From positions 1 through 46,436 of the forward strand of contig CAMLWC010000006.1 of the NCBI GenBank assembly GCA_946488855.1: a stretch of 46,436 bases of DNA, read 5' to 3'. The notes beneath the pieces were generated by a model that was given only the letters and a program-made list of their open reading frames with translations, was not told the origin of the DNA and made no database searches. This document shows positions 43,999 to 46,436 of this stretch, piece after piece. Position numbers and translations under genes: made by a program. Position 1 is the first letter of the stretch; each line of letters begins with the position of its first letter. The stretch is from an uncultured Mycoplasmatota bacterium. Its GTDB lineage: Bacteria; Bacillota_I; Bacilli_A; RF39; UBA660.

Positions 43999-46071
43999 TT
44001 ATCCTATTCTGAAAGCTGGCGATACACCAATTTTACTATTTGAGATACTTTGTCTACACTTTCCACTCATCTCTACATAGTAAAAGCTATCATCATCAAA
44101 GTAATAAGCCGTACGTAACCACCATGATACTTCATTTTCTTGATAATATTTTATCGCTCCTAAATAGTTATCTATAGTTACATTATTATTTTTATAATAA
44201 TCTAATTGTCTTGTTAAATTTGTAGAAGTATCTCCACCATCTGGATTGTTATCCCACACTTCTTTTGGTGATAATAAATATAGTTTATCGGTGGAAGTAA
44301 AATTTGATGTTTCTGATTTACCATGACTAGAAACAACAAAAGTATTTATTATGACATTTTTTAATTCATTTGATAAATTATTATAAATAGTTGTATTTAC
44401 AAGACTATACAATTCAGTTGATTGCCATCCACCAATACTATCATTTGGATAATTCATTCTATTTGGAGTAATTATATCAACAAATTCTACAACAAATCCA
44501 CAAGCTGTTTGTGAAAATCCTGATGTCGCACATTCTGATGGAGTTGATTTATTTGCTATTCTTACTGTAAATGTACCATATCCGGATACTGTTACTTCTT
44601 TTGTATCTCCTACATTATACATACTAGTATTATTATTTCTTACTGCATCTGCTATTGTTTCCCATGAATCTGTTGCAAATGATACTGGTTTTGTTTTAAT
44701 AGTTATCCGTTTAGATGCTGTTACACTTTTACCATTTCCTCCTGTTGCTGTACAACTTACTGTTTGTGTTCCTACTCCTAAACTATTTGTATTAGCTGGA
44801 TTACAACTTATACTTCCCCCACTTATACTATATCCTACATTGAAATAATTACTTACTATATAACTATCTCCTTGGTATATTGTAACGCTTCCACCTTTAT
44901 CTGTTAATGTTGGACTATTCTTATCTAATTTTATTGTATAACTTCGTGTAGCACTATTCCCTGCTAAATCTGTTGTTGTTATTATTACTGTTGTTCCTGT
45001 ACTATTTGTTGTTATTTTACTTGTATTACTTGTTGTACTTAAATGTCCTGATAAACTATCACTTCCATTTACTACATTTACTGTCACATCTGATGTATAC
45101 CAAGCATTACTTCCTAAAGTTCCTACTAAATTTGCTGTTCCTGCTACTGGAGCTGTTTTATCTAATTTATATGTATCACTACATATTTTTGTTGTTTTAT
45201 TATTATTATCTGTTACTTCTATACATAGTCTATTACTTCCTTCTACTTCTATATAGAAATCTTTTGTTGTTCCACTTATATCTGCTGTTGGAATACATTC
45301 ACTACTACTATTACTTGTACAACTTTTTGCTACTTTTATTCCACTTCCACTATTATCAGTTATCGTTGCTCTTACATAGAAGTTTTCTTTCGCCCACCCA
45401 TTACTATTTATACTTGATGGATTTACTAAATTATATACTATTGTTGGTGATTCCGCATCTATTATTATATTTCTTATTACTTCTCTTTCATTTCCTGCTT
45501 TATCTTTTACTTTATATGTTACTTTTTTTGTTCCTGTTATTGATGTATCTATACTACTTGGTTCTATTATTATTTCTCCATCTATTCCTGATAATGAATC
45601 ATTTGCTGTTACATTTTCTTTTAAATTTACTACTTCATTTTTTTGGACTACTTTATCTCCTATTCCTTCTATATTTGGTATTGTTTTATCTAATTTTATA
45701 ACTTCACATTTCTTTTCACTACTACCTAAACTATTACTTGCTATTGCACATATGTAGTTTATTCCTTCTATTGTTATAAATTTGGTATTATTTCCTGTTT
45801 CTATTATATCATTCGGTTCACATTCACTATTTCCTATACAGTATTTTATTTCACCTATTCCTGTTATACTTACTGATATATTTTCTTTTGCCCAACCATT
45901 ATTATTTATTAATTCATTATTATATACTATATTTACTTCTGGAGGATCATCAGTTTTTTTACATTCACTATCATATTCAAATATATATTGTTTATTTTCT
46001 TCATTCCAATAATACCATACACATCCAGACATTTCTTCATTTGTTACTGGATTTATTATTTTTGTATTCAA
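43999..46071 (-). CDS. Ig-like/DUF6273 surface protein, downstream part of a frameshifted pilin-like gene
   Basis: This frame encodes the bulk of a pilin-anchored adhesin. It has Ig-like/BIG repeats (about 45-390; 'KVTYKVKDKAGN', 'TDLAGNSATRSYTIKLDKNSPT'). A DUF6273 domain follows (about 475-690; 'ETIADAVRNN', 'SGYGTFTVRIAN', 'QTACGFVVEFVDII', ending 'WWLRTAYYFDDDSFYYV...GVSPAFRIG'). The last segment aligns with the lectin-like ends of the 6.7-kb pilin-like gene and may be a third diversified region. The track start is a TTG at 46071 without a good ribosome site. The frame stays open upstream to the A tract at 46110-46116, where it joins the prepilin leader by a one-base shift. Confidence 0.82.
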   Translation of the reverse strand: MNTKIINPVTNEEMSGCVWYYWNEENKQYIFEYDSECKKTDDPPEVNIVYNNELINNNGWAKENISVSITGIGEIKYCIGNSECEPNDIIETGNNTKFITIEGINYICAIASNSLGSSEKKCEVIKLDKTIPNIEGIGDKVVQKNEVVNLKENVTANDSLSGIDGEIIIEPSSIDTSITGTKKVTYKVKDKAGNEREVIRNIIIDAESPTIVYNLVNPSSINSNGWAKENFYVRATITDNSGSGIKVAKSCTSNSSSECIPTADISGTTKDFYIEVEGSNRLCIEVTDNNNKTTKICSDTYKLDKTAPVAGTANLVGTLGSNAWYTSDVTVNVVNGSDSLSGHLSTTSNTSKITTNSTGTTVIITTTDLAGNSATRSYTIKLDKNSPTLTDKGGSVTIYQGDSYIVSNYFNVGYSISGGSISCNPANTNSLGVGTQTVSCTATGGNGKSVTASKRITIKTKPVSFATDSWETIADAVRNNNTSMYNVGDTKEVTVSGYGTFTVRIANKSTPSECATSGFSQTACGFVVEFVDIITPNRMNYPNDSIGGWQSTELYSLVNTTIYNNLSNELKNVIINTFVVSSHGKSETSNFTSTDKLYLLSPKEVWDNNPDGGDTSTNLTRQLDYYKNNNVTIDNYLGAIKYYQENEVSWWLRTAYYFDDDSFYYVEMSGKCRQSISNSKIGVSPAFRIG

Positions 46072-46094
46072 ATATCCTTTTCTTTGTATTTCAT

Positions 46095-46343
46095 TTAAAT
46101 ATAACTCTGTTTTTTTGTTGGATATCCTATATCATGTTCTACACTATAGCTATAAGCTGCTTCTTCTATATTGTCAATAATTCTTTCTAATGCTTGCTCT
46201 TTACTATTTTTTATTGATTTATCTATTATTGGATATGTTATTAACGCTATTACTCCTAATACTATTATTACTCCTATTAATTCTACTAATGTAAAAGCAT
46301 TATATAATGCCCCCTCTGCTTTGCTATTTGCTATTTTTAACAT
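46095..46343 (-). CDS. Prepilin leader fragment of the frameshifted surface-protein gene
   Basis: The 82-residue frame has a prepilin signal ('ALYNAFTLVELIGVIIVLGVIALITYPII') and the start of the pilin stalk ('KNSKEQALERIIDNIEEAAYSYSVEHDIGYPTKK'), then a stop 8 codons after a run of seven A. If one A were added, the frame would run on as 'KKTELYLNEIQRKGYLNTKIINP' into the downstream Ig-like/DUF6273 ORF. It is therefore the 5' part of one broken or slippage-controlled gene. GGAG lies 9 nt before ATG. The residue before Phe is Ala rather than Gly, as in the other pilin-like gene here. Confidence 0.85.
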   Translation of the reverse strand: MLKIANSKAEGALYNAFTLVELIGVIIVLGVIALITYPIIDKSIKNSKEQALERIIDNIEEAAYSYSVEHDIGYPTKKQSYI

Positions 46344-46436
46344 ATCACTTCACTCCTATCATTACTTATAAAGTATACATTAGACCGTAAAAATTTAACT
46401 GTGTAAGTTTGAATATTTGTTATTTTTACCTTTCTA

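Noticed and set aside
44973-45701. Plus-strand 242-residue ORF rich in Leu and Tyr
   Set aside because: It is the antisense shadow of the Thr/Asn/Ser-rich Ig-like repeats. It has near-homopolymeric composition and no ribosome site.

Overview
The window is 46.4 kb of very AT-rich, gene-dense DNA with a low-GC Firmicutes gene set. It includes trmD, rimM, mraY, murE, divIC, an LtaS-type lipoteichoic acid synthase, the sporulation genes yabP and yabQ, and the spore-coat gene gerQ. TGA is used as a stop and Trp is TGG, so the standard bacterial code applies, not the Mycoplasma code. PFOR (nifJ) with PduL and clostridial-type ferredoxins points to a strict anaerobe. The MurE 'DNPR' motif points to meso-diaminopimelate peptidoglycan. 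The best fit is an uncultured, walled, probably spore-forming gut Bacilli or Erysipelotrichia-like lineage (RF39/RFN20 type). This placement is inference.

Layout: (1) 1-4.3 kb: a possible IS end, rpmB (missed by the ORF track), and a giant Cys-rich secreted protein. (2) 4.3-6.6 kb: RNA-modification operon (SpoU methyltransferase, rimM, trmD, small ORF). (3) 6.7-10 kb: a short ferredoxin (also missed by the track), a nucleoside-deoxyribosyltransferase-like protein, an Hpt-REC phosphorelay protein, and a pilin-like protein with two lectin-like domains. (4) 10-24.5 kb: small membrane protein, KilA-N protein, MacB-like ABC exporter, YfcC-type carrier, radical SAM protein, HerA-like ATPase, two-component system, UvrD-like helicase. 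(5) 24.5-31.7 kb: Fic protein between direct repeats, MBL hydrolase, GNAT, DHH phosphoesterase, rnhB, lipoprotein, tRNA-Cys, LtaS-like enzyme, ZIP transporter. (6) 31.7-41 kb: P-type ATPase, nifJ, lipoprotein, diguanylate cyclase, pduL, gerQ, lemA, divIC. (7) 41-46.4 kb: yabQ, yabP, mraY, murE, and a second pilin-like surface protein split by a frameshift in a homopolymer.

The strongest unusual signal is in the 6.7-8.4 kb pilin-like gene. Its two C-terminal lectin-like domains carry paralogous segments of about 145 bp that differ almost only at codon positions 1 and 2. Sixteen of 21 hand-counted differences involve an adenine on the coding strand. Both segments are rich in NNC codons unlike the rest of the window, and each ends in an identical 9-bp-stem hairpin. 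These are hallmarks of variable repeats of a diversity-generating retroelement (DGR), although no reverse transcriptase or template repeat lies in the window. The second pilin-like gene, at the right edge, ends in a related DUF6273/C-type-lectin-like domain, and a 7-A tract breaks its frame in a way that suggests phase variation. Together these suggest a surface-display system of pilin-tethered hypervariable lectin domains.

A second window-wide pattern is a compact promoter/RBS module. An extended -10 (TGnTATAAT) often lies only 3-8 nt before an AGGTGAT Shine-Dalgarno, implying very short mRNA leaders. NifJ and PduL fit one fermentation route from pyruvate to acetyl-CoA to acetyl phosphate. 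The right-hand cluster combines peptidoglycan precursor synthesis (murE, mraY) with yabP, yabQ and divIC, which are also neighbours in Bacillus.
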